From contig CAZEDB010000005.1 of the NCBI GenBank assembly GCA_964510855.1, forward strand, positions 25,125 to 89,124: a stretch of 64,000 bases of DNA. Reading direction: 5' to 3'. Position numbers and translations under genes: made by a program. Below, piece by piece: positions 42,017-50,262 of this stretch (its first letter is position 1; every line of letters starts with the position of its first letter). The notes below the pieces were generated by a model. That model did no database searches, was not told the DNA's origin, and saw only the letters and a program-made list of their open reading frames with translations. This stretch comes from UBA8828 sp964510855 (lineage in GTDB: Bacteria > Verrucomicrobiota > Verrucomicrobiia > Opitutales > UBA953).

Positions 42017-42097
42017 GCTCAGGTGGTGGAATGGCAGACACATCCGCTTTAGGTGCGGACGCCGAAAGGCATGCGGGTTCGACTCCCGCCCTGAGCA
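42017..42097 (+). tRNA. tRNA-Leu (anticodon UAG)
   Basis: Class II tRNA of 81 bases. Acceptor GCTCAGG pairs with CCTGAGC; anticodon stem TCCGC/GCGGA encloses loop TTTAGGT with anticodon TAG, reading CUA codons; a long variable arm follows (GCCGAAAGGC); T arm GCGGG-TTCGACT-CCCGC. Discriminator A; the CCA end is not fully encoded (ACCC). It lies between psd and the HAD-like gene. Confidence 0.95.
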
Positions 42098-42142
42098 CCC
42101 TCCGAACTCGACAGACGCTAACCCTCGTTCAAAGTGGTGCAC

Positions 42143-42700
42143 ATGTTCGCCTGGCTCCGCAGGGCCCTAACCGGAGAGGCCCCTCCCGCAAGTGCACCGG
42201 CAGAAGAGCCCTTGCCTAGCGAGCGCATGGCTTCAACCCGACCTCCTGGCATGGAGTCGTGGATCGGGGTCGATCTCGATGGCACCCTAGCAGTCGCAAC
42301 AAGTTGGAAAGGTATGGATCACATTGGTGCACCTGTCCCGGGCATGTTACGGCGGGTGCAGGCTTGGACCGCCCAAGGCCTGAAAGTTAAAATTGTCACC
42401 GCACGCGCGGGCGACCCTGTCGGGCTAGCCGCTACCCAAGCTTGGCTCTTACAAAATGGTTTAGGCGCTCTCGAAGTCACCGACCGTAAAGATTTTGGCA
42501 TGCTCGAACTCTGGGACGACCGCGCTATCCAAGTCGTGCATAACACCGGTATCTGTTTTCTTAGCCCTTCGGTTTTCGGGCGACCTCGAGCACCCATCTT
42601 ACCTGATGAAGCTCTCGGCCAAACTTACCTACTCATCGGCACCGAGCGATTCGCCACATTGAAGCCCGAGAGCGAAAAATCTACTCCCCCTCTACCATGA
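42143..42700 (+). CDS. HAD-like hydrolase of unknown substrate
   Basis: 185 aa. HAD motif I is VDLDGTLAVATSWKG with both acidic residues (D-x-D); motif II is VTARAGD; an acidic motif near LELWDDRAIQVV could serve as motif IV. The first 35 residues (MFAWLRRALTGEAPP, then Pro/Ala-rich) are variable. No cap domain, so it resembles small phosphatases acting on large or nucleic-acid substrates. ATG 42143 is preferred over two GTG codons just upstream. Overlaps the Rrf2 gene by ATGA. Confidence 0.75.
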   Translation: MFAWLRRALTGEAPPASAPAEEPLPSERMASTRPPGMESWIGVDLDGTLAVATSWKGMDHIGAPVPGMLRRVQAWTAQGLKVKIVTARAGDPVGLAATQAWLLQNGLGALEVTDRKDFGMLELWDDRAIQVVHNTGICFLSPSVFGRPRAPILPDEALGQTYLLIGTERFATLKPESEKSTPPLP

Positions 42701-43110
42701 TTGCCTCTCTAAAAGTTGAGTACTCGCTGCGCGTCTTAGCCCAACTCGCGCGACGACAAAAGCCTGGCTCAGTCGTGCGCATCGAAGACTTAGCCAAGGC
42801 TGAGGCAATTCCTGCCAACTACCTCGTGCAACTCCTCAACGAACTTCGTGAGGGCGAGCTGGTGGTTTCGAAGCGCGGAAAAGCTGGAGGCTATCGATTA
42901 GCCCGCAACCCAGCCGACATTACCCTGCAACAAGTACTTGCCGTAGTGGAGCCCTCACTCGGTAAGACCCGCGTGACGGTGAAAGGGGCCTCCGGACCGC
43001 AAGTTGCTGGGCTTTGGCGCGAACTTTCACGACGACTAGAAGGCGAACTTTCTAAACTCACCATCGCCCATCTCATGCGCGCCAGCGAAGGCGGCGATTG
43101 GGAGATTTGA
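42697..43110 (+). CDS. Rrf2-family transcriptional regulator
   Basis: 137 aa winged-helix protein. Typical pattern: KVEYSLRVLAQLARRQ, IEDLAKAEAIPANYLVQLLN (recognition helix), ELREGELVVSKRGKAGGYRL (wing) and DITLQQVLAVVE. The three cysteines that bind an iron-sulfur cluster in IscR and NsrR are absent (no Cys in the protein), so it senses something else or acts through protein contacts, as CymR does. Coupled to the HAD-like gene. Confidence 0.88.
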   Translation: MIASLKVEYSLRVLAQLARRQKPGSVVRIEDLAKAEAIPANYLVQLLNELREGELVVSKRGKAGGYRLARNPADITLQQVLAVVEPSLGKTRVTVKGASGPQVAGLWRELSRRLEGELSKLTIAHLMRASEGGDWEI

Positions 43111-43116
43111 GCAGGC

Positions 43117-43256
43117 GAGATAAGAGATTAGGGATAGGGGATGTGGGACAGGGTTAGCTATCCATCACGCAGTGGACTAATTCTCTTATCTCTAATCCCT
43201 AATCCCTCATCTCTTATCCCTAATCTCTAATCTCATATCTCTCATCTCTTATCTCA
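43117..43256. repeat. CTAATCCCTCATCTCTTATC-type tract, inverted arrangement
   Basis: Between the convergent Rrf2 and queA genes. 43117-43142 carries GAGATAAGAGATTAGGGAT; 43182-43256 carries several imperfect complementary copies (TTATCTCTAATCCC, CTCATCTCTTATCCC) and runs into the queA stop codon. The two parts can pair as a long imperfect hairpin around 43143-43181, which contains GGGTTAGCTATCC. Related to tracts at 16441-16494 and 20745-20785. No open frame. Confidence 0.72.
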
Positions 43257-44336
43257 AATCACCACCATCGCGTCGCCGTAACTAAAGAAGCGGTAATTCT
43301 TTGCGATGGCTTCGGCGTAAATCTCTTTAAGCCAAGGTAAACCTTCATCCGATCCAGGAGTTAGAAAGGCTGAGACAAGGCAAAGCAGGGTCGACCGCGG
43401 TAAATGGAAATTGGTGAGCAAGTGCTCACAGCAACCAATGGTATCGCCCGGCTTAATAAACAAATCCGCCTCGCCGCGATAATCTCCCTCGGGCGCGTGA
43501 GCGTAGTCACCCTTGAGGGCACGACGGGCGGCTTCGGCAGCCCGAAGCGAAGTGGTGCCGACACAAAGGCGAGGCCGCTGATCACGAAGGGCAGCAAGCG
43601 TCGCCGCTGGAATACGATAGGTTTCACGGTGCATCTTGTGCGCCTCAATCGAGCCTTCATCAATGGGCTGAAATGTACCGAGACCCACTTCGAGAATTAA
43701 ATCCGCAAAGCGATGGCCAGCCGCTTCCGTGCGCGCGAGTAACTCGGGCGTAAAATGCAGTCCGGCGGTAGGGGCGGCGGCGGCACGACGTTCCGAGCTG
43801 TCGGCGTAAACGGTCTGATAGCGTGAAGCATCATCAAACGAGACAATACCTGCGGCGGCCCGCGCTTGTAAGATATAGGGCGGGAGCGGAACCTCACCCG
43901 AAGCTTGAGCCAAAGCTTCTACGCTCCGACCCCCGGTGATTTCAAAACGAACTAAGTATTCTGCCCCGCCGCGATTAATGGCGTAGGCCCACCAACCCGC
44001 AGCCGCATCACCAAAGCCCCGAGGCTCCGAGGCGCGACGGCCAGGACGGAGCAGACACCACCATTCATTAGGGCGTTCGCTCGGACGTAAAAGCAGACAC
44101 TCGACCTTACCTCCCGAGGGTCGAAAGCCCCGTAGCCGCGCATGCAACACACTGACGCGATTACGAATCAACGTAGTTGCGGGCGGCAATACCGAGGGCA
44201 GATCCGCCATCGTGAGGTGTTCGAGTTGACGCGTGGCCCGGCGGACGACCAGTAAGCGGGAGGCGTCACGACGCTCCGTAGGCACCGCAGCAATGCGCTC
44301 GGGCGGGAGCGTAAAATCAAGCGCCGAGGCGTCCAT
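43254..44336 (-). CDS. queA: S-adenosylmethionine:tRNA ribosyltransferase-isomerase QueA
   Basis: Adds the epoxycyclopentanediol precursor to 7-aminomethyl-7-deazaguanine in tRNA (queuosine pathway). 360 aa. Family motifs: FTLPPERIA near the N-terminus, GEVPLPPYI, YQTVYAD, AAPTAGLHFT, LEVGLGTFQPI, HKMHRETYRIP, CVGTTSLRAAEAA and LLTNFHLPRSTLLCLVSAF. Its stop lies in a repeat tract. It is 4 bases downstream of the YhaM-like gene and probably co-transcribed with it. Confidence 0.94.
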   Translation of the reverse strand: MDASALDFTLPPERIAAVPTERRDASRLLVVRRATRQLEHLTMADLPSVLPPATTLIRNRVSVLHARLRGFRPSGGKVECLLLRPSERPNEWWCLLRPGRRASEPRGFGDAAAGWWAYAINRGGAEYLVRFEITGGRSVEALAQASGEVPLPPYILQARAAAGIVSFDDASRYQTVYADSSERRAAAAPTAGLHFTPELLARTEAAGHRFADLILEVGLGTFQPIDEGSIEAHKMHRETYRIPAATLAALRDQRPRLCVGTTSLRAAEAARRALKGDYAHAPEGDYRGEADLFIKPGDTIGCCEHLLTNFHLPRSTLLCLVSAFLTPGSDEGLPWLKEIYAEAIAKNYRFFSYGDAMVVI

Positions 44337-44340
44337 GCCT

Positions 44341-45333
44341 TTATCCTGTGGTGCGCGGAGGCGTGGTTAAAAGATGACCATCAATTCCGCGAACAGGTAC
44401 GAACTCCTGGCCTTGCGGAGCTTTGCGCAACTCCTCTTCAACCGCAGAGAGTTTAGCGTCGAGGTCATCAATGCGGGCCACCAAGACCGCCTCGGGCGTG
44501 CTCGGCGTAACACAGGCACCAAACTCACGCAGGGTGTGGTGCGAGAGTACAATGTGCTCGAGACGTTCACGCAGCGAAACCTCGAGCCCAACTTTGGTGG
44601 CATGCTCACGAATGATGAAAGCCCCTAAAACGAGATGGCCGTGGAGATTGCCCGCACGGGTGAACGAAGCCTTCGACATCCCGGGCTCGAGTTTGGTGTA
44701 TTCCTGCACCTTACCCATATCATGGAAAATAATGCCCGCGAGCGTCAGCGAGGGATCTACGCTTGGATAGAGCGGGAGTAAGGCGCGAGCGGCGCGTGCC
44801 ATGCGCAAGGTATGCTCAAGTAAACCGTGACGGTAGGCATGGTGAACGCCCAGAGCGGCCACGGCCTCGCGAAAACGCTCGCCGTATTCAGTTAAGGCAG
44901 ACTCTACCGTGGCGCGCAGGCCAGCATGAGGAATCGCGGCGATGACTTCATCGAGCGCGCGGGCCATGACCACAGGATCTTGCAAGGAGACGGGTGTAAG
45001 CCGCCCCATCAACGCTGGGTCGCGGCGCTCGTCTTCAGTAAGGAGCGCGAGGCTATCGGCTTTTAAATCAGGCTTACCGTTATAATCGCCTACGAGGCCG
45101 CCGACGCGCACGGGCATACCAGGGCGAAGGGATTCGACCGTAGAACGCAAAGGGGAATCCGCCCAGACCTTGAATTTCACCTCACCCGAAGCATCAGCCA
45201 GTGTAAGCTCGGTGTAGCTACCGCCATTGCGGGTCGGCTTGTTGGCCAAGTCTGTGACCGAACAAATGGCAAGAAAGCGGGCGCCCAAGCCAGCAGCTTT
45301 AGATTCACGTAGGGAGAGAAGCGTCTCGCTCAT
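44341..45333 (-). CDS. HD-domain 3'-5' exoribonuclease, YhaM-like
   Basis: 330 aa. N-terminal OB-fold (about 20-100; GSYTELTLADASGEVKFKVW, PGMPVRVGGLVGDYNGKPDL), then an HD phosphohydrolase-type domain with HHAYRHGLLEHTLRMARAA, the HD pair in IIFHDMGKVQEY and later LSHHTLREFGA. This order matches YhaM/CBF1-type 3'-5' exoribonucleases that trim RNA ends. Upstream partner of queA. The catalytic histidines and aspartates are all present. Confidence 0.87.
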   Translation of the reverse strand: MSETLLSLRESKAAGLGARFLAICSVTDLANKPTRNGGSYTELTLADASGEVKFKVWADSPLRSTVESLRPGMPVRVGGLVGDYNGKPDLKADSLALLTEDERRDPALMGRLTPVSLQDPVVMARALDEVIAAIPHAGLRATVESALTEYGERFREAVAALGVHHAYRHGLLEHTLRMARAARALLPLYPSVDPSLTLAGIIFHDMGKVQEYTKLEPGMSKASFTRAGNLHGHLVLGAFIIREHATKVGLEVSLRERLEHIVLSHHTLREFGACVTPSTPEAVLVARIDDLDAKLSAVEEELRKAPQGQEFVPVRGIDGHLLTTPPRTTG

Positions 45334-45468
45334 AGTTAGGAGATAAACGACTTACGGTTAAAGGGAAGCGGGAACCCGCTAGACAATGGCTTACACCTTA
45401 AAACCAACTCGCAGGCCCAAAAACGCCTTAAGCTGTCACCCGCAACCGATAGGGAATCAACCTGTAGG

Positions 45469-46278
45469 TTATTTTCCAACTGGCACCACCGGTTGACCGA
45501 GTAACCAGGCCAAGGCTCCATCAAGATGGCGGCGGAAATCAGGCTCCGCATAAGTTTCCTTAGTGTGGCCACCCGCAGTATAGAACATCTTGCCCTTGCC
45601 CACTGGCTTACACCAAGCCGAGGCATGCGTCTCGCCGTGGCGACTGCCTTGATAGGTTGAGGTATCTAAACGAAGAATAACTTTTATATCGGGTTCAAAA
45701 CTCCGGAAGTTATACCACTCATCGGTTCTTAACCATCGTGCGGGTAAGTGAGCAGTGGCGGGGTGGGTCGGATCGACGACGACTTGGACAGCAGGTTGAA
45801 TCCGAGGATGGCCCGCAAAGTAGGCTCCAATCATCCGACCATACCAAGGCCAGTTAAACTCGGTGTCGGTAGCAGCGTGAACGCCGAGAAACCGTCCGCC
45901 CGACTCAAGCCAATGTTCGAACGCCTGCTCTTGGCTGCGCTCAGGCAAGACGTCGCCACTGGTATTAAGAAAAGCAATAACCCGAAAGCGCTTGAGGTTC
46001 GGTGTCGTGAATTGCGTGGGGTCTTCGGTATGCTCAACTTCTAGTCCACGCGCTTGAGCCAGTTCGCGCACCGCCCGCACCGCTTCGGGAATCGAGTCAT
46101 GCCTAAAGCCTGTGGTGCGGGTAAATAAAAGGATGCGCTGCGGTTCGCTAGCAGGCGCCGACGCTAGCGGGTTTTCTTTACCATTTACTAAGAGTTTTTC
46201 TTGGCTGGATGCGGCACAACCCAGCAACGTCGCCAGTAGGGCAACGAATGAGGTGAGGCGGACGGCTAAAGCAGGCAT
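45469..46278 (-). CDS. ThuA-like domain lipoprotein
   Basis: 269 aa. N-terminus MPALAVRLTSFVALLATLLGCAASS has a lipobox (LLGC), so it is probably a lipoprotein. The rest is a ThuA domain with a glutamine-amidotransferase-like fold: RILLFTRTTGFRHDSIPEAV, VIAFLNTSGDVLPE, ESGGRFLGVHAATDTEFNWP, GHPRIQPAV, DEWYNF and PVGKGKMFYTAGGHTKETY. ThuA proteins are linked to sugar (trehalose) use in several phyla; catalysis is not proven. The 135 bases to the next gene (45334-45468) show nothing recognisable. Confidence 0.88.
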   Translation of the reverse strand: MPALAVRLTSFVALLATLLGCAASSQEKLLVNGKENPLASAPASEPQRILLFTRTTGFRHDSIPEAVRAVRELAQARGLEVEHTEDPTQFTTPNLKRFRVIAFLNTSGDVLPERSQEQAFEHWLESGGRFLGVHAATDTEFNWPWYGRMIGAYFAGHPRIQPAVQVVVDPTHPATAHLPARWLRTDEWYNFRSFEPDIKVILRLDTSTYQGSRHGETHASAWCKPVGKGKMFYTAGGHTKETYAEPDFRRHLDGALAWLLGQPVVPVGK

Positions 46279-46390
46279 ACAAGCTGCATATCAAGACACG
46301 CCATGGCTGTGCCTGTTCCTTGTTTTTTGGTAAGGCACATGCTTGAGGCGAGGAGTTGCACTCTCCCCCACCTATGGGTAATTCCCCTGC

Positions 46391-47368
46391 ATGCGGTGGC
46401 GCCTGCTTACCTGGATCGGCCTAAGCCTTGTTGTCTTCACGGCCGGGTTAGTTAGCTATTTTTCCGTTCGTAAACCTTTACCGACAGCACCCCGGGGTCC
46501 GGTCGGTCTAGAAATTTCACCAGCGATCGAATCAAGGCGAGCTGAAGCGGTAAGGTCTAATTCAGGGACTGCGGAAGACGTCTTAGCCCAAATTATTACC
46601 GCACGTTTAAGCCAAGATCCTCAGTGGCTGGAAAAAGTAGTGAGCTTGTATCCAAACAATCCGAGCCTGCTCCTCGCCCAGTATGAGCAAGCACCCGATG
46701 ATGCCAGTCGCGCAGCACTGCTTACGAATTTTCGTGAGGTCGAACCCGGTAATGCGCTCGGCCCTTTTCTCGAGGCTGGCATTGCCGCACGCCAAGGCGA
46801 TCCCACGGCTTTAGCACGTGCTTTAACCGATGCCGCCTTGGCGCCGGATTTTAACCGGCATGAGTTAGCCCTCCTCCTCGCCACCGATAAAACTCTACGC
46901 GACAGCGGCCTTAGCGACGCAGAAGCTATGGCGCAAGCTAGCCAACCCTTAGCCCCCTCAACGCTCAACGATTTAGAGCAAGTAGGTAAAGGCATGGGCG
47001 AACTCCAAAGAGTTTTAATTGGACTCGGTGAATGGGATGAGGCGGATTTCTTGCTCGAACAAACCCTCAACCTCAGCGGCCGATTGCAATCCGAACCCCT
47101 ACTGGCTGACAATTTTGCCGGTCTCGTGATTGAGTCGCAGCTCTTAAGCGCCCTCGATCCTGAAACCGTGATTGATTGGCAGGGAACACGCGCCGGTGAC
47201 CGTCTACAAATGCTCGATCAGGAGTGGGTGCAATTAAGGCAGGCCGCGCGTACGCTCACGCCCACTCGCCGTGAAACTCTTACCCCCGCGCAATGGGCTG
47301 ACTACCGCGAGCGACTTGCAACTCAAGGCGAACGCGCGGCACTTGAGGCCTTAGCTGAAGAGCGTTAA
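46391..47368 (+). CDS. Membrane-anchored hypothetical protein, helical repeat-like
   Basis: 325 aa, not assigned to a family. Residues about 8-26 (TWIGLSLVVFTAGLVSYFS) form one transmembrane helix after a short positive start, so the bulk is outside the inner membrane. The rest is rich in Ala, Leu and Glu, with repeated helical segments (LLLAQYEQAPDDASRAALLT, GPFLEAGIAARQGDPTALAR), reminiscent of TPR-like folds. It converges on ahcY with a shared terminator. The 112 bases before it (46279-46390) separate it from the divergent ThuA gene. Confidence 0.7.
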   Translation: MRWRLLTWIGLSLVVFTAGLVSYFSVRKPLPTAPRGPVGLEISPAIESRRAEAVRSNSGTAEDVLAQIITARLSQDPQWLEKVVSLYPNNPSLLLAQYEQAPDDASRAALLTNFREVEPGNALGPFLEAGIAARQGDPTALARALTDAALAPDFNRHELALLLATDKTLRDSGLSDAEAMAQASQPLAPSTLNDLEQVGKGMGELQRVLIGLGEWDEADFLLEQTLNLSGRLQSEPLLADNFAGLVIESQLLSALDPETVIDWQGTRAGDRLQMLDQEWVQLRQAARTLTPTRRETLTPAQWADYRERLATQGERAALEALAEER

Positions 47369-47375
47369 CCAAAAA

Positions 47376-47397
47376 AAGGCGACCCGAAGGTCGCCTT
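47376..47397 (-). terminator. Bidirectional terminator between hypothetical gene and ahcY
   Basis: Perfect 9-bp stem AAGGCGACC / GGTCGCCTT with loop CGAA. On the minus strand it is followed by seven T residues, making a strong terminator for ahcY; on the plus strand the T-run is short. Confidence 0.88.
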
Positions 47398-47420
47398 AAA
47401 ATCCATCCTCTAAGCTGAAC

Positions 47421-48872
47421 TTAGTAGCGGTAGCTGTCGGGCTTGAAGGGGCCTTCAACCTTAACGCCAATATAGTCGGCTTGGCTCTTGGTCAGCTTGG
47501 TGAGGCGAACGCCAATCTTCTCGAGGTGCAGTCGGGCAACCTCTTCGTCTAAGTTCTTCGGTAAAACTACGACACCAGGCTTAGCCGTGGCGCGGGTTTC
47601 CCAGAGGTGAAGCTGGGCCAAGGTCTGATTAGAGAAGGAAGTCGACATCACATAACTTGGATGACCGGTGGCACAGCCAAGATTTACGAGGCGTCCTTCC
47701 GCGAGCATGTAAAGCTGGCGACCATCGGGCAAGGTGTAGCGATCCACTTGTGGCTTAATGGTATCTTTCTTTACACCCTTAGCACGATCGAGTCGGACGA
47801 CTTGAATTTCGTTATCGAAGTGACCGATATTACAAACAATCGCTTGGTCCTTCATGCCCAATAAGTGATCGAGCGTGAGGATGTCGCGATTGCCTGTGGC
47901 GGTAACATAGATATCAGCCACCGGGAGAGCGTCTTCCACGGTGACAACGCGGTAGCCTTCCATCGCCGCTTGCAGCGCGCAAATAGGGTCAACTTCGCTG
48001 ATCATCACGGTACAACCTAGACCGCGGAGAGATTGGGCAGAGCCCTTACCGACATCGCCGTAACCACAAACTAGCGCGACCTTACCAGCAATCATCACAT
48101 CGGTCGCGCGCTTGATGCCATCCACCAAGGACTCGCGGCAGCCGTAGAGGTTATCGAACTTCGACTTCGTTGCGGTATCATTCACATTAACCGCAGGCAC
48201 AAGCAAGCTGCCCTCTTCGAGCATGGTGTAGAGACGCTTAACGCCCGTGGTGGTCTCCTCTGAGACCCCCTTCCAATCTTTCACGACTTTATGCCAATGA
48301 CCGGGGTGTTCTTTATGCGTACGGCGGAGGAGATCTTTAATCACCTGCTCTTCTTCCGATTCGGATTTGGTATTAATCCACTTCGAGCCGTTTTCTAACT
48401 CGTAACCCTTGTGAATGAGCAGGGTCGCATCGCCACCGTCATCGACGATGAGTTGCGGACCTTTACCATTAGGCCAAGTCAAGGCACGCCAAGTGCACTC
48501 CCAGTATTCTTGGAGATTTTCACCCTTCCAGGCGAACACGGGCACGCCTGCCTTCGCAATCGCGGCGGCGGCATGGTCTTGGGTGGAGAAAATATTGCAC
48601 GAAGCCCAGCGCACATCGGCACCGAGAGCCACGAGGGTCTCAATCAGCACCGCAGTCTGAATCGTCATGTGGAGCGAGCCGGTAATGCGTACGCCTTTTA
48701 GGGGTTGGCGCTTGGCGTGCTTGGCGCGGAGCGCCATCAAGCCGGGCATCTCATGCTCCGCGACTTGGATTTCTTTACGGCCCCACTCTGCCAAGGAGAG
48801 ATCGGCGACCTTGAAGTCGTCGCTCGCGAGCACGCGTTTAGCAGGTGATTTGAGGGAGGTTTTGGTTGGCAT
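47421..48872 (-). CDS. ahcY: Adenosylhomocysteinase
   Basis: NAD-containing enzyme that splits S-adenosylhomocysteine into adenosine and homocysteine, clearing the product of all SAM methyltransferases. 483 aa, long bacterial form with the insertion around 160-210. Motifs: SLHMTIQTAVLIETL, SCNIFSTQDHAAAAIA, the NAD-binding VALVCGYGDVGKGSAQSLRG, CNIGHFDNEI and the C-terminal DSYRY. 20 bases after metK, so the two SAM-cycle genes form an operon. Confidence 0.97.
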   Translation of the reverse strand: MPTKTSLKSPAKRVLASDDFKVADLSLAEWGRKEIQVAEHEMPGLMALRAKHAKRQPLKGVRITGSLHMTIQTAVLIETLVALGADVRWASCNIFSTQDHAAAAIAKAGVPVFAWKGENLQEYWECTWRALTWPNGKGPQLIVDDGGDATLLIHKGYELENGSKWINTKSESEEEQVIKDLLRRTHKEHPGHWHKVVKDWKGVSEETTTGVKRLYTMLEEGSLLVPAVNVNDTATKSKFDNLYGCRESLVDGIKRATDVMIAGKVALVCGYGDVGKGSAQSLRGLGCTVMISEVDPICALQAAMEGYRVVTVEDALPVADIYVTATGNRDILTLDHLLGMKDQAIVCNIGHFDNEIQVVRLDRAKGVKKDTIKPQVDRYTLPDGRQLYMLAEGRLVNLGCATGHPSYVMSTSFSNQTLAQLHLWETRATAKPGVVVLPKNLDEEVARLHLEKIGVRLTKLTKSQADYIGVKVEGPFKPDSYRY

Positions 48873-48892
48873 AAGTATTAGAGGTTCGAGGA

Positions 48893-50071
48893 TTAAACTT
48901 TCAGAGCCTTCTTAAGGGCGGCAAGACGCGTGAGTTCTTCCCAGGGCAGACCCTTTTTGCCGAAGTGGCCATAATGGGTACTGGCGCGATAAATCGGACG
49001 ACGCAAATCGAGTTGTGCAATAATTTCTGCAGGCTGGAAGCGGAAGACCTTTTTAACCGCCTTTAAGATCTGCGCTTCGCTCAATTTACCCGTGCCGAAG
49101 GTATCGACGTTCATGCTGGTCGGCTCAGGGTGACCAATCGCATAGGCGAATTGTAACTCAACCTTGGAAGCCACACCTGCAGCGACGAGGTGTTTAGCGA
49201 CCCAGCGGCCCATATAGGCGGCCGAGCGGTCAACCTTGGTAGGATCCTTGCCCGAGAAAGCCCCACCTCCGTGGCGACCCATGCCTCCGTAGGTATCGAC
49301 AATAATTTTCCGGCCCGTGAGACCACTATCACCCTGAGGTCCACCAACGACGAAACGTCCGGTCGGATTAATCAGAAACTCGGTGTGCTTTAAAAGATCG
49401 GCGGGGAGGGACTTGCGAATGACCTGCTCAATGCAAAAACGCTCGATGGCAGCATGCTTAGCATCGGCCGCATGTTGGGTGGAAATAACCACGTTCTCAA
49501 TCGCCACTAAACGCCCGTCTTCATAACGTACCGCAACTTGCGACTTACAGTCAGGGCGTAGCCATTCGGTGCCCTTAGCCCCAGATTTTCTTAGATCGGC
49601 GAGGCGACAATTAAGACGGTGGGCAAACATGATGGGCGCAGGCATGAGCTCAGGGGTCTCATTGGAGGCGTAGCCAAACATAATACCTTGGTCCCCTGCC
49701 CCCATCTTAGCGTGCTTCTTACCCGCCGCTTTTCGCTCATCAACCCCTTGGGCAATATCGGGCGATTGTTTGGTTAGGAGATTGGTAACAAAAACTTTAT
49801 CGGCATGGAAAACATCGTCGTCATGGGTATAACCAATTTCGCGCACCGCATCGCGCACAATGGTCTCAATATTTAGACGAGCCTTGGTGGTGATTTCACC
49901 CGCCACCACCACGTGGTTACTTTTAACTAAAGTTTCGCAAGCGACGCGAGAATGGCGGTCGCTAGCCAGACAGGCGTCAAGAACGCTGTCCGAAATACTG
50001 TCGGCGACCTTGTCGGGGTGACCCTCACCGACGGATTCCGAAGAGAAACTATAAGGGGCGTGGCGTGCCAT
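48893..50071 (-). CDS. metK: S-adenosylmethionine synthetase
   Basis: Makes SAM from methionine and ATP. 392 aa. Signatures: FSSESVGEGHPDKVADSISD at the N-terminus, GAGDQGIMFGYA, and the P-loop-like GGGAFSGKDPTKVDRSAAY. The leader upstream (50072-50262) is AT-rich with a weak inverted repeat but no SAM riboswitch could be recognised. Operon with ahcY. Confidence 0.97.
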   Translation of the reverse strand: MARHAPYSFSSESVGEGHPDKVADSISDSVLDACLASDRHSRVACETLVKSNHVVVAGEITTKARLNIETIVRDAVREIGYTHDDDVFHADKVFVTNLLTKQSPDIAQGVDERKAAGKKHAKMGAGDQGIMFGYASNETPELMPAPIMFAHRLNCRLADLRKSGAKGTEWLRPDCKSQVAVRYEDGRLVAIENVVISTQHAADAKHAAIERFCIEQVIRKSLPADLLKHTEFLINPTGRFVVGGPQGDSGLTGRKIIVDTYGGMGRHGGGAFSGKDPTKVDRSAAYMGRWVAKHLVAAGVASKVELQFAYAIGHPEPTSMNVDTFGTGKLSEAQILKAVKKVFRFQPAEIIAQLDLRRPIYRASTHYGHFGKKGLPWEELTRLAALKKALKV

Positions 50072-50262
50072 AGATACCCCAGTGAGGTAACATGATTCAT
50101 CAATTTATCAAGATTGGATGATGATTAATTAATTTAGCCTAACGCTTTGCTCGGCAAGACCCCACTTAAAGCCCGAAAGAGGGTTAAACTCTCTCTTAAG
50201 TCAGCAAATTTACGGGGCTCCCGGCTTGCTCGCCCTTTCTTCCCACTCCAGCCTTAAACTCC

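Noticed and set aside
43182..43256. CRISPR-like array
   Set aside because: The repeated words are 6-14 bases, degenerate and without uniform spacers, and no cas genes are present.
50072..50262. Possible SAM-responsive riboswitch upstream of metK
   Set aside because: The region is AT-rich and has a weak dyad (CATCAA / TTGGATG), but no conserved core of a SAM or SAH riboswitch class could be matched by eye. A covariance-model search would decide.
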